This document shows, piece by piece, positions 45,832 to 55,673 of a stretch of 64,000 nt of DNA. Below the pieces are notes generated by a model that ran no database searches, had not been told where the DNA came from, and was given only the letters and a program-made list of their open reading frames with translations. This DNA comes from Luteimonas saliphila (lineage in GTDB: Bacteria; Pseudomonadota; Gammaproteobacteria; Xanthomonadales; Xanthomonadaceae). The first letter of the stretch is position 1; each line of letters begins with the position of its first letter. The translations under genes were made by a program, and so were the position numbers. The stretch lies in NCBI RefSeq assembly GCF_016774335.1, contig NZ_JAETWA010000036.1, positions 139,178 to 203,177 on the forward strand, read 5' to 3'.

Positions 45832-47060
45832 TGACCGGCACGCCACGCTACTGGCCGCTGGTGCTCGCCGCGACCGCGATCCTGCTGGTGACGATGGGCA
45901 TCCGCCAGTCGCTGGGCCTGTACGTGCAGCCGCTCGCGGCCGATACGGGCCTCGGCATCGTCGCCATCAGCTTCGCGCTTGCGGTCGGGCAACTGGTCTG
46001 GGGCGCGGTGCAGCCCGCGTTCGGCGCGTGGGCGGACCAGCGCGGACCCGCTCGCGTCCTGGTCGTGGGCGGCCTGCTGCTGTTCGCCGGCATGGCGCTG
46101 GCACCCGTACTCGCATCCGGCTGGGGCCTGGTGCTGACGCTGGGGCTGCTCTCGGCCGCGGGCGCCGGCGCCGGCAGTTTCTCGGTCCTGATCGGCGCGA
46201 CCGCCGCGGCGACGCCGGCACACAAGCGCTCGTTCGCCGCCGGTGTGATCAATGCCGGCGGCTCCGCCGGGCAGTTCGTGTTCGCGCCGGTCACCCAGGC
46301 GATCATCGGCGCGTTCGGCTGGATGGCCGCGATGTGGACCATGGCGGTCGCCGCGCTGGCCACGCTGCCGCTCGCCCGCGCGCTGCGCGGCAAGCGTGCG
46401 TCGGCGGCGCCCGCAGCGGGCGTCGCGACGCCGCTGCAGCAGGACGACGGCCTGCGCGCGCAGTTGCGCGTCGCCGCCCGCGACCGCAGTTACTGGTGCC
46501 TGCACATCGGCTTCTTCACCTGCGGCTTCCACATCGCGTTCCTGGTGACGCACCTACCGACCGAAATCGCGCTGTGCGGCCTGTCCGACACCGTGTCCGC
46601 GACCGCGCTGGCGCTGATCGGGCTGTGCAACATTGGCGGCAGCCTCGCGGTCGGCTGGCTCGGGCAGCGCTACCGTATGAAGTCGCTGCTGGCGCTGATG
46701 TATGCCAGCCGCGCGTTGCTGGTGGGCCTGTACCTGGTGTCGCCGCCGACGCCGCTGACCTTCTACCTGTTCGCCGCGGGCCTCGGCGCGACCTGGCTGG
46801 CGACGGTGCCGCCGACCGCAGGCATCATCGGCAAGCTGTTCGGTCCGCGCTACCTCGCCACGCTGTTCGGCTTCACCCTGCTCTCGCACCAGGTCGGCGG
46901 GTTCTTCGGCGCCTGGCTCGGCGGCCTGGCGATCGCCCATCTCGGCGACTACACCTGGATGTGGTACGCCGACATCGTGCTGGCGCTGCTGGCGGCGGCG
47001 TTCAACCTGCCGATCCGCGAATCCCCGCCGCGACCCTTTCCCCAGGAGCAACCCGCATGA
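45828..47060 (+). CDS. MFS transporter
   Basis: A 410-residue major-facilitator permease with 12 helices: the first carries ATAILLVTMGIRQSLGLYVQPL, the loop 2-3 motif reads GAWADQRGPARVLVVGG, and the central loop (about residues 190-205) is short. The form resembles oxalate/formate-like and MFS_1 transporters with a conserved GFHIAFLVTHLP in helix 7. It is sandwiched by 4-bp overlaps with marR and the cupin gene. Drug or organic-acid efflux controlled by the MarR protein is the likely role, substrate unknown. Confidence 0.88.
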   Translation: MMTGTPRYWPLVLAATAILLVTMGIRQSLGLYVQPLAADTGLGIVAISFALAVGQLVWGAVQPAFGAWADQRGPARVLVVGGLLLFAGMALAPVLASGWGLVLTLGLLSAAGAGAGSFSVLIGATAAATPAHKRSFAAGVINAGGSAGQFVFAPVTQAIIGAFGWMAAMWTMAVAALATLPLARALRGKRASAAPAAGVATPLQQDDGLRAQLRVAARDRSYWCLHIGFFTCGFHIAFLVTHLPTEIALCGLSDTVSATALALIGLCNIGGSLAVGWLGQRYRMKSLLALMYASRALLVGLYLVSPPTPLTFYLFAAGLGATWLATVPPTAGIIGKLFGPRYLATLFGFTLLSHQVGGFFGAWLGGLAIAHLGDYTWMWYADIVLALLAAAFNLPIRESPPRPFPQEQPA

Positions 47061-47422
47061 GCCACGACCCGCCGCACGCCATCGATCTCGCAGGCAAGCT
47101 CGCCGGCTTCGACGGGCACTGGCAGCCACGCACGGTGGCGACGTTCAACGGCCACGATGTCATGGTGGTCAAGGTGCAGGGCGAATTCGTCTGGCACAGC
47201 CACGACGATACCGACGACCTGTTCCTGGTGCTCGCCGGCCGGCTGCGGATCGAGTTGCCGCATGCTGTCGTCGAACTCGGGCCCGGACAGCTGTTCGTCG
47301 TGCCGCGCGGCATGCGGCACCGGCCGGTGGCCGACGAAGAAGCGCACCTGCTGCTGATCGAGCCCACCGGGACGCCGAACACGGGCGATCCCGCCACGGC
47401 GGCGCTGCGCCGGACGATCTGA
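47057..47422 (+). CDS. Cupin-domain protein
   Basis: A 121-residue single cupin. The first motif has the His pair and Glu/Asp positions of a metal site in FVWHSHDDTDDLFLVLAGRLRI, and the second motif reads LGPGQLFVVPRGMRHRPVADEEAHLLLIEP. It resembles the small cupins near mannose-6-phosphate-isomerase-like proteins. With the metal residues present it could be an enzyme or a metabolite sensor. The start overlaps the MFS stop (ATGA), making it the last gene of the marR operon. Downstream (47423-47643) I see nothing. Confidence 0.85.
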   Translation: MSHDPPHAIDLAGKLAGFDGHWQPRTVATFNGHDVMVVKVQGEFVWHSHDDTDDLFLVLAGRLRIELPHAVVELGPGQLFVVPRGMRHRPVADEEAHLLLIEPTGTPNTGDPATAALRRTI

Positions 47423-47643
47423 GCGGTACGCCGACCTCCCCGAGGCCGTTGCTTCCGGCAGCGTCCCCTTGCCGATCCGCGCCACGACCCGCACCGCAAC
47501 CGCCTGCGGCCCGAATACGGCAGCCCGGGCGAAACTCCCGATTGTTCTCCGCTGCCGGGGGACGCTCCTTGATCGCACGCAATGCGGTGCCGGCAGGCGC
47601 CGCCTACGCTGCTCGGGTTCCAACGAGACGGAGCGGCGCCATC

Positions 47644-47796
47644 ATGCACCCGATCCTGCGCGAAATGCTGACCGAACCGGTCGGCTGGCTGACCATCATC
47701 GGCGCCCTGATCATCCTCGGTCTGCCGCTGTTCACGGCCCTGTTCATCCGCCGCAAGATGCGCGCGGACGCCAGGGACGAGCGCGACCGGTCCTGA
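47644..47796 (+). CDS. Small DUF3149-like membrane protein
   Basis: A 50-residue protein with one hydrophobic helix (GWLTIIGALIILGLPLFTALF) flanked by a short acidic N-terminus (LREMLTEPV) and a charged tail (IRRKMRADARDERDRS). The outline fits DUF3149, tiny single-pass proteins of unknown function. Its codon use and the conserved-looking helix support a real gene despite its size. Confidence 0.7.
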   Translation: MHPILREMLTEPVGWLTIIGALIILGLPLFTALFIRRKMRADARDERDRS

Positions 47797-47958
47797 AGCG
47801 CGGCGGCGGGCCGTCCCTGCCGAGTCAGACATCGCAGCTGGCCCCGGCGATACCTGCGCGCTACGTGCCGTCTGCGGCGCGCGGGCACTGGTCCGTCATC
47901 GCGCCGCGCGCCCGGTTTCGCGTGCCGTCATCCGACGGCGGGCGGCTACCCGGGTCGA

Positions 47959-48477
47959 TCATGCGCGAACCGTACCCGAACTGTTGTCCTCCTCCGCGCA
48001 CTCCGCGCACAAGCCGTGGACTTCCAGCGTCTGCGCCTGGGGCACGAAGCCGAGCGCACGCGCACGTTCGTCGAGTGAGGCGACGACCTGCGCATCCTCG
48101 AGCTCGACCGCATTGTGGCAGCGGTCGCAGATCAGGAACGGCACCGAATGCTGCGCGCTGTCGGGATGGTGGCAGGCGACGAAGGCGTTGACCGACTGCA
48201 GCTTGTGGATGAAGCCGTTGGCCAGCAGGAAATCCAGGGCGCGATAGATAGTGGGCGGCGCGTCGGCACCGGCACCCTCGCCCGCGCGCACCATGTCCAG
48301 CAGGTCGTAGGCCTTCACCGGCCGGCCGGCCTGCGCGATCAGGCCCAGCACGCGCGCGCGGATCGGGGTCAGCCGCAGCCCGCGCTCCTGGCAGGCGCGT
48401 TCCACCACGCGCACGAAGGCATGGGCGTCGTGGACGTGATGGGTGGGGTCGATGCAGGCGTGGTCGTGGGTGCCCAT
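47959..48477 (-). CDS. zur: Fur-family zinc uptake regulator (Zur)
   Basis: A 172-residue Fur-family repressor. A His-rich start (HDHACIDPTHHVHDAHAF) precedes the winged helix (RLTPIRARVLGLIAQAGRPVKAYDLLD, then PPTIYRALDFLLANGFIHKL) and the dimer domain with both structural-zinc Cys pairs, CDRCHNAVEL and CAECAEE. The second pair, the KAYDLL text and CHHPD rather than the Fur HHDH pattern favour Zur over Fur. It probably regulates the divergent merC-like/TonB-receptor pair 5 kb away. It is 31 bp after gltX on the same strand. Confidence 0.9.
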   Translation of the reverse strand: MGTHDHACIDPTHHVHDAHAFVRVVERACQERGLRLTPIRARVLGLIAQAGRPVKAYDLLDMVRAGEGAGADAPPTIYRALDFLLANGFIHKLQSVNAFVACHHPDSAQHSVPFLICDRCHNAVELEDAQVVASLDERARALGFVPQAQTLEVHGLCAECAEEDNSSGTVRA

Positions 48478-48508
48478 GGTCGGATGATGGTGCCGGACGC
48501 CCGCCGAC

Positions 48509-49939
48509 TCAACCCGCCCCGCCCGCCGGCATCCGATCGAGCGCCGCGTCGATGCGCGTCAACGCCTGTCCGCGGCCGGCAAGGAACACCGTATGCGCGA
48601 TATCGGGACTGATCTGGGTGCCGGTGATCGCCACCCGCAGCGGCTGCGCGACCTTGCCCATGCCCAGGCCCAGCGCCTCGGCCGTCGCATGCAGGGCATT
48701 GCCGATCGTCTCGACCGTCCATTCGGGCAGCGCGGCGAGGCGTTCGCGCGCGTCCCGCAGCGGAGCCTCGGCGCCGGCCTTGAGATGTTTGGCCACGGCC
48801 GCGTCGTCGTACTGCGTCAGCGGGCCGAACCAGACCGCGGCGCGCTCGGCCATGTCCTTCAGCGTCTGCACGCGGTCGCGCAGCGCGACCACGATGTCGG
48901 CGGACGCTGGGCCGCTCGCCAGATCGTAGCCACAGCGGCGCAGGTGCCATTCGAGGTGTCGCGCCACGTCCGCCGGATCGTCGGACTTGAGGTACTGCTG
49001 GTTGAGCCAGCCGAGCTTGGCCGGATCGAGCCGCGCGGCTTTCGCGTTCACGCCTTCGAGCGCGAACAGCCGCTGCATCTGCTCGATGCTGAAGATCTCC
49101 TGGTCGCCATGCGACCAGCCCAGGCGCACCAGGTAGTTGAGCAGCGCATGCGGCAGGTAGCCGGCGTCGCGATACTGCATCACATCGGCCGCGCCGGTGC
49201 GCTTGGACAGCTTGGCGCCATGCTCGTCGAGGATCATCGGCAGGTGCGCGAACGCCGGCACCGGGGCGCCGAGGGCTTGGTAGAGGTTGATCTGTCGCGG
49301 GGTATTGTTGACGTGGTCGTCGCCGCGCACCACGTCGGTGATGCGCATGTCGATGTCGTCGACCACCACCGCGAAGTTGTAGGTGGCGTAGCCGTCCGGG
49401 CGGAAGATCACCAGGTCGTCGAGTTCGCTGTTGGCGATCTCGATCCGGCCCTTGACCTTGTCGTCCCAGGCGACGACGCCGTGTAGCGGGTTGCGGAAAC
49501 GGATGACGCGGTTCGGATCGTCCCTGCGCGATGCGTGGTAGTCGGCGGTTTCCTCGCGATCGCGCCACGCGCCGTTGTAGCGCGGCTTGCCGCCCGCTGC
49601 CATCGCCGCTTCGCGCATCGCGTCGAGCTCGGCCTTCGACTCGTAGGCGTAGTAGGCCTTGCCCTGCGCCACCAGGCCCTCGGCCGCCTCCCGATACCGG
49701 TCCAGGCGCTGGGTCTGGTAGACCGGGCCTTCGTCGTAGTCCAGTCCCAGCCAGGCCATGGCGTCGAGGATCGCGTCGATCGCCGCCTGGGTGCTGCGTT
49801 CGCGATCGGTGTCCTCGATCCGCAGCACGAACTCGCCGCCGCGATGGCGCGCCTCCAGCCAGCAGTACAGCGCGGTGCGCGCGCCGCCGATGTGCAGGTA
49901 GCCGGTGGGACTGGGGGCGAAGCGGGTACGGCAGCTCAT
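48509..49939 (-). CDS. gltX: Glutamate-tRNA ligase
   Basis: A 476-residue class I aminoacyl-tRNA synthetase charging tRNA-Glu. The HIGH-equivalent is HIGG (16-19) in [15 protein letters not shown], and the KMSKS-equivalent KLSKR is at 243-247. [13 protein letters not shown] and the anticodon-binding helical domain (from about 320) are standard. The length is normal, with no duplication or editing domain. TAAAAT at 49977-49972, 33 bp upstream, is a good -10. It is divergent from lpxH and read towards zur. Confidence 0.97.
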   Translation of the reverse strand: MSCRTRFAPSPTGYLHIGGARTALYCWLEARHRGGEFVLRIEDTDRERSTQAAIDAILDAMAWLGLDYDEGPVYQTQRLDRYREAAEGLVAQGKAYYAYESKAELDAMREAAMAAGGKPRYNGAWRDREETADYHASRRDDPNRVIRFRNPLHGVVAWDDKVKGRIEIANSELDDLVIFRPDGYATYNFAVVVDDIDMRITDVVRGDDHVNNTPRQINLYQALGAPVPAFAHLPMILDEHGAKLSKRTGAADVMQYRDAGYLPHALLNYLVRLGWSHGDQEIFSIEQMQRLFALEGVNAKAARLDPAKLGWLNQQYLKSDDPADVARHLEWHLRRCGYDLASGPASADIVVALRDRVQTLKDMAERAAVWFGPLTQYDDAAVAKHLKAGAEAPLRDARERLAALPEWTVETIGNALHATAEALGLGMGKVAQPLRVAITGTQISPDIAHTVFLAGRGQALTRIDAALDRMPAGGAG

Positions 49940-49971
49940 GGGCGGGCGCGGGCCGGGACGGGAAGCGCGTC

Positions 49972-49977
49972 ATTTTA
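49972..49977 (-). promoter_or_regulatory. Candidate -10 (TAAAAT) of gltX
   Basis: TAAAAT on the minus strand, 32 bp before the gltX ATG. It is one of few A/T-rich hexamers in the 202-bp divergent spacer to lpxH. The -35 is not obvious. Confidence 0.55.
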
Positions 49978-50128
49978 CCGGCATCCCGGAAAGCAGGTCC
50001 GCTCCGCACCCTGCACCGGCACCGAGATCGCCGCTCGTCCCGAAGCCCGGCGCTGATTCCACGCCGGCACCGCGCCGCCGCATGGCGCGGGATGACGGGT
50101 GGCACGGTGCGCGGACCGGTTCAGGGTC

Positions 50129-50134
50129 TAGACT
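50129..50134 (+). promoter_or_regulatory. Candidate -10 (TAGACT) of lpxH
   Basis: TAGACT seven bases before the lpxH ATG. If used, the mRNA would be leaderless or nearly so. No -35 match at 16-18 bp. Confidence 0.45.
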
Positions 50135-50141
50135 CCCGCGG

Positions 50142-50873
50142 ATGACCACGCTGTTCGTCTCCGACCTGCACCTGGATCCCGCGCGCCCGGAGATCACCCG
50201 CCTGTTCGGCGATTTCCTCCAGGGCGAAGCGCGCGGTGCCGATGCGCTCTACATCCTCGGCGACCTGTTCGAGGCCTGGGTCGGCGACGACGATCCCTCG
50301 CCGGCCGGTGTCTTCGTCGCGGAGCGGCTGCGTGCGCTCGCCGATGCCGGTGTTCCGGTGTTCTTCCAGCACGGCAACCGCGACTTTCTCGTCGGACAGG
50401 CCTACGCGCGGCGAGCGGGCATGCGGATCCTGCCCGATCCTGCCGTCGTCGTGGTCGGCGGCGAACCGGTGCTGCTGTCGCACGGCGACCTGCTGTGCAC
50501 CGACGACGCCGCCTACCAGGCCTTCCGCGCGCAAACCCGCGATCCCGCCTGGCAGCAACAGTTCCTTGCGCAGTCGCTGGAAGCGCGGATCGCGTTCGCA
50601 TCGCAGGCCCGCGCCGCGAGCATGGCGCGTCAGGGCGACCTGAAGCGGGACGGCACGATGGAGACGATCACCGATGTCGCCGCTGCGACGGTCGAGGACC
50701 TGTTCCTGCGTTACGGCGTGGCCATCGCGATCCACGGCCACACCCATCGTCCGGGGATCCACGCGCTGAGCGTGGCCGGTCGCGCCTGCCGCCGGATCGT
50801 GCTGGGCGACTGGTACCGACAGGGCTCGGTGCTGCGCGCCGACGAAACCGGCTTCCACCTCGCCACGCTGTAG
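50142..50873 (+). CDS. lpxH: UDP-2,3-diacylglucosamine diphosphatase LpxH
   Basis: A 243-residue peripheral membrane metallophosphoesterase of lipid A synthesis that hydrolyses UDP-2,3-diacylglucosamine to lipid X and UMP. All metal motifs are present: [41 protein letters not shown] and the final [11 protein letters not shown]. The length is normal. The stop codon TAG (50871-50873) is part of the left arm of a long inverted repeat, so the natural end of the protein coincides with the repeat. Divergent from gltX. Confidence 0.96.
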   Translation: MTTLFVSDLHLDPARPEITRLFGDFLQGEARGADALYILGDLFEAWVGDDDPSPAGVFVAERLRALADAGVPVFFQHGNRDFLVGQAYARRAGMRILPDPAVVVVGGEPVLLSHGDLLCTDDAAYQAFRAQTRDPAWQQQFLAQSLEARIAFASQARAASMARQGDLKRDGTMETITDVAAATVEDLFLRYGVAIAIHGHTHRPGIHALSVAGRACRRIVLGDWYRQGSVLRADETGFHLATL

Positions 50874-51003
50874 GAGCGCCTTCAGGCGCGACCGCTCCCT
50901 TACGCCGCTCGACAAGCTCCGTTCGGGGGTCCAATGCCATGCGCCAGGCGCTCCCGAGGGGTGGCTGCGGCGCTATGCGGGTCGCGCCTGAAGGCGCTCC
51001 TAC
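50870..51003. repeat. Long inverted repeat (REP/BIME-like) between lpxH and DUF455 gene
   Basis: Two perfect 24-bp arms (50870-50893 and 50980-51003), inverted, with an 86-bp spacer. Each arm contains its own small stem, GCGCC-TTCA-GGCGC. The TAG in the left arm is the lpxH stop, and the matching TAG in the right arm, read on the other strand (51002-51000), is the stop of the convergent DUF455 gene. It is like the REP-type palindromes scattered in xanthomonad genomes and may act as a two-way transcript end. Confidence 0.88.
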
Positions 51004-51809
51004 GGGGTTTCTGCGGCCTGCAGCAGGGCTTCGAGTTCCTCGACGCTGAACCCCGCCGCGCCGCGCGCTTCCATATTGAACGGACCGTGCAGGACGGCGC
51101 GGGCGTACTGCGCCAGCAGCTCGCGGAACTTGGGCTCCGGGTCGACGCGGCGTTGCTCGCAGAACCAGCGGAACCAGCGGCTGCCGGCGGCGACGTGCGC
51201 GATTTCCTCGTGCAGGATCGTTTCCAGCGCGCCAGCGGTGTGCTCGTCGCCGGCCGCGCGCAGCTTCACGATCATGCCGGGGGTGACATCGAGCCCGCGC
51301 GCTTCCAGCACGCGCGGCACCAGCGCCATGCGCTCCATGCCATCGTGCGCGGTCTTCTCGCACATTTCCCACAGGCCGTTGTGCGCGTCGAAATCGCCGT
51401 AGTCGTGGCCAAGCGCCTGCAGCCGCGCACGCAGCATGGTGAAGTGCCGCGCCTCGTCGTCGGCGATGCGCACCCAGTCGGCGTAGAACGCCGCAGGCAT
51501 GCCGCGGAAGCGGTAGACGGCATCCCAGGCCAGGTCGACCGCGTTGAACTCGATGTGCGCGATCGAATGGACGAACGCGGCGCGCCCCGGGTCGCTGCCG
51601 AGGCCGCGCCGCGGCAGCTCGCGCGGATGCACCAGCCGAGGACGCGGCGGGCGTCCTGGCATGCGGATCGGTTCGGGAGGCGGCGCATCGGACGGGATCG
51701 GCAGCTCGCCGCGCGCGAACGCCGCCGCGTGGGCGTGCGTCGACGCGATCTTGTCGTCGATCGCCGCCGCCTCCAGGCACTGGCGTGCGGCTTCGAACAG
51801 CGTCAGCAT
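51000..51809 (-). CDS. DUF455 ferritin-like protein
   Basis: A 269-residue protein with a four-helix ferritin-like core. The potential di-iron ligands are in HIEFNAVDLAWDAV, ADDEARHFTML, HDGMERMALVPRVLEAR and LHEEIAHVAAGSRWFRWFCE. DUF455 proteins are related to the tRNA hydroxylase MiaE and similar oxidases, but no activity is established for this branch. The last codons fall inside the inverted repeat. It is 12 bp downstream of purF on the same strand, so it is probably co-transcribed with it. Confidence 0.88.
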   Translation of the reverse strand: MLTLFEAARQCLEAAAIDDKIASTHAHAAAFARGELPIPSDAPPPEPIRMPGRPPRPRLVHPRELPRRGLGSDPGRAAFVHSIAHIEFNAVDLAWDAVYRFRGMPAAFYADWVRIADDEARHFTMLRARLQALGHDYGDFDAHNGLWEMCEKTAHDGMERMALVPRVLEARGLDVTPGMIVKLRAAGDEHTAGALETILHEEIAHVAAGSRWFRWFCEQRRVDPEPKFRELLAQYARAVLHGPFNMEARGAAGFSVEELEALLQAAETP

Positions 51810-51821
51810 CGCCGCGCGGCG

Positions 51822-53294
51822 TCAGAGGGCGAGCCGGCGCTGGCGCTTGGCGTCGTCCGACCGCAGTTGCTTGATGCCCTCGAAGTAGCCCGGATCCACC
51901 CCGGTGACGTACTCGCCGCTGAAGCAGGAGCTGTCGAACTTCATGCCCGGGAACTTCGGCCCGGCGACCGCGGTTTCGAGGTCGGCCAGGTCCTGGTAGA
52001 CCAGCCAGTCGCAGCCGATCATGCGCTCGATCTCGTCTTCCGTGCGGCCGTGGGCGATGAGCTCTTCCGGCGTCGGCATGTCGATGCCGTAGATGTTCGG
52101 ATGCCGCACCGGCGGCGCCGCGGAGGCGAGGTAGACCTTGCGAGCGCCGGCGTCGCGCGCCATCTGCACGATCTGCTGCGAGGTGGTGCCGCGCACGATC
52201 GAATCGTCCACCAGCAGCACCACGCGGTTGCGGAACTCGAGCGTGATCGGGTTGAGCTTGCGCTTGACCGACTTCACCCGCTCGCCCTGCCCCGGCATGA
52301 TGAAGGTACGGCCGACGTAGCGGTTCTTGATGAAGCCCTCGCGGTACTTCACCCCGAGCACGTTGGCGATCTCCAGCGCGGCGTCGCGCGAGGTGTCGGG
52401 GATCGGGATCACGGTGTCGATGTCGTGGTCCGGGCGCAGGCGCAGGATCTTCTCGCCCAGGGTCACGCCCATGCGCATGCGCGCCTTGTGCACCGAGATG
52501 TTCTCGATCATCGAGTCCGGCCGCGCGAAGTACACGTACTCGAAGATGCACGGCGCGTGGCCGGCCGGCTCGGCGCACTGGCGGGTGTGCAGCTCGCCGC
52601 GCGGCGTGACCACCACGCCCTCGCCCGGCGCGATGTCGCGCACGCGCTCGAAACCGAGGATGTCGAGCGCGACCGATTCGGACGCGATCGCGTATTCGTT
52701 GCCGGCATCGGTCTCGCGCTTGCCCAGTACCAGCGGACGGATGCCGTGCGGATCGCGGAACGCCACCAGTCCCAGGCCGAGCACGGTCGCCACCGCCGCG
52801 TAGCCGCCGCGCGCACGACGGCCCAGACCCTCGATCGCGCGGAACGCGGCTTCCGGCGTCAGCGTGCGGCTCTTGTCGAGCTCGTGCGCGAACACGTTGA
52901 GCAGCACTTCGGAGTCGGACTGGGTGTTGATGTTGCGGCGGTCCTGCTCGAACACCTCGCGCCGCAGCATGTCGGTGTTGATCAGGTTGCCGTTGTGGGC
53001 CAGCGCGATGCCGTAGGGCGAGTTGACGTAGAACGGCTGCGCCTCGTCGCTGCCCTCGCTGCCGGCGGTGGGATAGCGGCAGTGGGCGATGCCGACGCGG
53101 CCTTCGAGCAGGCGCATGGTCTTCGCATCGAACACGTCGCGCACCAGGCCGTTGCCCTTGTGCACGCGCAACTGGGTGCCGTTGGCGGTGGCGATGCCGG
53201 CAGCATCCTGGCCGCGATGCTGCAGGACGGTCAGGCCGTCGTACAGCGCGGTCGCGACTTCGGTGGTGGCGACGATGCCGATGATGCCGCACAT
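51822..53294 (-). CDS. purF: Amidophosphoribosyltransferase (PurF)
   Basis: A 490-residue enzyme making 5-phosphoribosylamine, the first step of purine synthesis. The mature N-terminal Cys nucleophile follows the start Met (MCGIIGIV); the glutaminase domain has [20 protein letters not shown] and AHNGNLINT, and the PRPP motif is [14 protein letters not shown]. The ATG is set by this Cys. The gene is between the SPOR protein gene and the DUF455 gene; in many relatives cvpA lies just upstream, but there is no room for it here. Confidence 0.97.
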   Translation of the reverse strand: MCGIIGIVATTEVATALYDGLTVLQHRGQDAAGIATANGTQLRVHKGNGLVRDVFDAKTMRLLEGRVGIAHCRYPTAGSEGSDEAQPFYVNSPYGIALAHNGNLINTDMLRREVFEQDRRNINTQSDSEVLLNVFAHELDKSRTLTPEAAFRAIEGLGRRARGGYAAVATVLGLGLVAFRDPHGIRPLVLGKRETDAGNEYAIASESVALDILGFERVRDIAPGEGVVVTPRGELHTRQCAEPAGHAPCIFEYVYFARPDSMIENISVHKARMRMGVTLGEKILRLRPDHDIDTVIPIPDTSRDAALEIANVLGVKYREGFIKNRYVGRTFIMPGQGERVKSVKRKLNPITLEFRNRVVLLVDDSIVRGTTSQQIVQMARDAGARKVYLASAAPPVRHPNIYGIDMPTPEELIAHGRTEDEIERMIGCDWLVYQDLADLETAVAGPKFPGMKFDSSCFSGEYVTGVDPGYFEGIKQLRSDDAKRQRRLAL

Positions 53295-53352
53295 GGCTGC
53301 GATTCCCGTTGGCTGTTGCTGAGTTGGAACGTGGTGACGGCGGCCCGCCCGC

Positions 53353-54336
53353 TCAAGGATGCGGACGGACCATTCCATCCAGGCCCGCCTTGGCCTTGAC
53401 CTCGCCCTTGAGGCGTTCGGCGTCCGCGCGGCTCGGCACCGGACCGGCCTTGACCCGGGTCAGGCGACCCTTGTCGGTGGTGACCGTGTCGGTGAAGGCG
53501 GTGATACCGAGCCCGCGCAGGCGGTCGCGCAGCTTGGTGGCCTCGGCGGCGTTGCCGAAGGCGCCGACCTGGACCGTGAAACCGACGCTGGAGGTCGCGG
53601 CAGCGGCTGGCGCGGTGGCGGCCGGCTTCGGCGCTTCGGCGGGCGTCGCCGGTTCGGTCGGCCTGGGGGTGATCGGCTGCGGCTGCGGCTGCGGGCGCGT
53701 CGCGACGGCGCTGGCCGCGGGCGCATCGAGCGCGACCACGCGCGGCGTCACATCGCCACGTACCTGCGCGGCGCGCACGCGGACGGCCTCGGCCGCCTCG
53801 CGCGAGGCATAGGGACCGAGTCGCACCCGCTGCGCCGGTTTTCCGTCCAAGGTGAAGGCTTCGCTGTAGGCGGTCAGCCCGGCGCCGGAAAGCTGGCGGA
53901 CGATCAACTGCGCATCGCGCTCGTTGGCGAATGCGCCGAAATGCACCACATAGTCGCCCCCACCCGCCGTGGCGGGCAGCATCGGCTCGGCGGCAGCAGG
54001 AGCCGGCGCCTGCACGGGCTCCGCGGCTGCGGGCGCGTCCTCGATGTCCGGGCGCGGCGCGTCGGGCGGCGGGTTGGCGGTATCGACGGTCGGCAGCGGA
54101 TCGCCATCCATCGGTTCCGGGGAACCGAGCACCCCGCCCTGCGGCGCGTCGGCGGGCACCACGAGCGGCAGGTCGACGGTCCTGTACTCGCCGTCGGGCG
54201 CGTCGGGCACGCGCATCGACAGGTCGGACACGCCGCTGTCGGGGGCGGGGCCCTTGACCAGCATCGGCAGGAAGATCACGGCCAGCGCGACCAGCACGGC
54301 CGCACCGATCAGGCGCTGTTTCAGTCCGGCATCCAT
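53353..54336 (-). CDS. SPOR-domain cell-division protein (DedD-like)
   Basis: A 327-residue inner-membrane protein: a short cytosolic start, one helix ([17 protein letters not shown]), a Pro/Ala-rich periplasmic linker and two SPOR domains, at about residues 127-200 ([21 protein letters not shown]) and 248-325 ([21 protein letters not shown]). SPOR domains bind denuded glycan strands at the septum. Two copies are unusual compared with E. coli DedD, which has one. It lies in the folC-SPOR-purF arrangement typical of gammaproteobacteria, here without cvpA. Confidence 0.9.
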   Translation of the reverse strand: MDAGLKQRLIGAAVLVALAVIFLPMLVKGPAPDSGVSDLSMRVPDAPDGEYRTVDLPLVVPADAPQGGVLGSPEPMDGDPLPTVDTANPPPDAPRPDIEDAPAAAEPVQAPAPAAAEPMLPATAGGGDYVVHFGAFANERDAQLIVRQLSGAGLTAYSEAFTLDGKPAQRVRLGPYASREAAEAVRVRAAQVRGDVTPRVVALDAPAASAVATRPQPQPQPITPRPTEPATPAEAPKPAATAPAAAATSSVGFTVQVGAFGNAAEATKLRDRLRGLGITAFTDTVTTDKGRLTRVKAGPVPSRADAERLKGEVKAKAGLDGMVRPHP

Positions 54337-54376
54337 CGGGTTCGGATCGGGTTCGGCAAGAGCGGTGGGCGCGCGG

Positions 54377-54382
54377 ATTATA
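54377..54382 (-). promoter_or_regulatory. Candidate -10 (TATAAT) of the SPOR gene, over the folC stop
   Basis: A perfect TATAAT on the minus strand, 41 bp before the SPOR gene ATG, which contains the folC stop codon TAA (54380-54378). No good -35 was seen within the end of folC. It suggests the SPOR gene can be transcribed apart from folC. Confidence 0.6.
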
Positions 54383-55673
54383 CGCCGCCGTCCGCACCCG
54401 CTTCTGAACCCGCGCCGTGCAGCGCCCGCAAGGCGGACTCCGCGGCGTGGAACGATCCGAACACGAGGACGCGGTCGCCAGGCGTCGACGCCCGAAGCGC
54501 CGCCGCCAGCGCGGCTGCAGGATCGGGGCTTGCATGGCTGGCGGACGCGACGGACTGGCGCAGGCGTTCGGCGAGAACGGCAACCGCAATCCCACGCGCC
54601 CCGGCGCCGAGCGAGCCGCCCAGCCACCATGCATCGACCAGGCTCTCGAACGCCTCGACCACCGACCCGGCATCCTTGTCGCCGAGCGCGGCATAGACCG
54701 CATGCGTGCGTCCCGCTGCCGGCGTCGCGCGCAGCCATGCGGCAAGCTCGCGCGCCGCCTGCGGGTTGTGGCCGACGTCGACGAACACCGCCACGCCCTC
54801 GCGCGCGAAGCGTTGCAGCCGCCCGGGCAGGCGCGCACTGGCGACGCCGCGGGCGATCGCGTCGGCGGGAACGTCGATGTCGAGCGCGCGCAGCGCGGCG
54901 ATCGCGACCGCGGCGTTGCGCAGTTGCACCGGCGCCGACAGCCCCGGCAGCGGCAGCTCCAGCGCGTAGTCAAGCTCGTGCCAGCGCCAGCGTGCGTCGT
55001 CGACGCGCTCGAAGAAGAAGTCGCTGCCGGCACGGATCGCCGATGCACCGATCGCGTACGCGTGGCGCAGCACGCTCGCAGGCGGATCGTCGTCGCCCAC
55101 CACCAGCGGCTTCCAAGCGCGTGCGATACCGGCCTTCTCGGCACCGATCGCCTCGCGGTCCCCGCCCAGCCAGTCCTGGTGGTCGAGGTCGACCGTGGTG
55201 ACCACGGCGACGTCCGCGTCGACCAGGTTGGTCGCGTCCAGCCGCCCGCCCAGGCCCACTTCCAGGACTGCAAGGTCCAGCGCCGCGCGCGCGAACAGCC
55301 ATAGCGCGGCGAGGGTGCCGAACTCGAAATAGGTCAGGGGCATGTCGCCACGCGCGGCTTCCACGGCCGCGAAGGCTTCCGCCAGCGATGCGTCGTCCGC
55401 ATCGCGCCCATCGATCCGCACGCGCTCGTTGTAGGCCAGCAGGTGCGGCGAGGTATACGCGCCGACGCGCAACCCCGCCTCCCGCGCGATCGCCTCGACG
55501 AAGGCGACCGTAGAGCCCTTGCCGTTGGTCCCCGCGATCGTGACCACCCGGCGCGCCGGTCGCGCCAGGCCCAGGCGCGCCGCCACCCTGCGCACGCGTT
55601 CGAGCCCCAGGTCGGTGTCGGCCGGATGCTGTCGCTCGATATGGGCGAGCCAGTCGGAGAGTGTCGTGGGCAT
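54378..55673 (-). CDS. folC: Bifunctional folylpolyglutamate / dihydrofolate synthase
   Basis: A 431-residue Mur-ligase-family enzyme that joins glutamate to dihydropteroate and extends folate polyglutamate. The P-loop is GTNGKGS (48-54), with TSPHLLAYNERVRIDG, the EVGLGGRLDATN metal segment and DVGHNPQAA in the C-terminal domain. The length is normal. It is followed by the SPOR gene with a 41-bp spacer, and preceded at 154 bp by the histidine phosphatase gene on the same strand. Confidence 0.95.
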   Translation of the reverse strand: MPTTLSDWLAHIERQHPADTDLGLERVRRVAARLGLARPARRVVTIAGTNGKGSTVAFVEAIAREAGLRVGAYTSPHLLAYNERVRIDGRDADDASLAEAFAAVEAARGDMPLTYFEFGTLAALWLFARAALDLAVLEVGLGGRLDATNLVDADVAVVTTVDLDHQDWLGGDREAIGAEKAGIARAWKPLVVGDDDPPASVLRHAYAIGASAIRAGSDFFFERVDDARWRWHELDYALELPLPGLSAPVQLRNAAVAIAALRALDIDVPADAIARGVASARLPGRLQRFAREGVAVFVDVGHNPQAARELAAWLRATPAAGRTHAVYAALGDKDAGSVVEAFESLVDAWWLGGSLGAGARGIAVAVLAERLRQSVASASHASPDPAAALAAALRASTPGDRVLVFGSFHAAESALRALHGAGSEAGADGGV

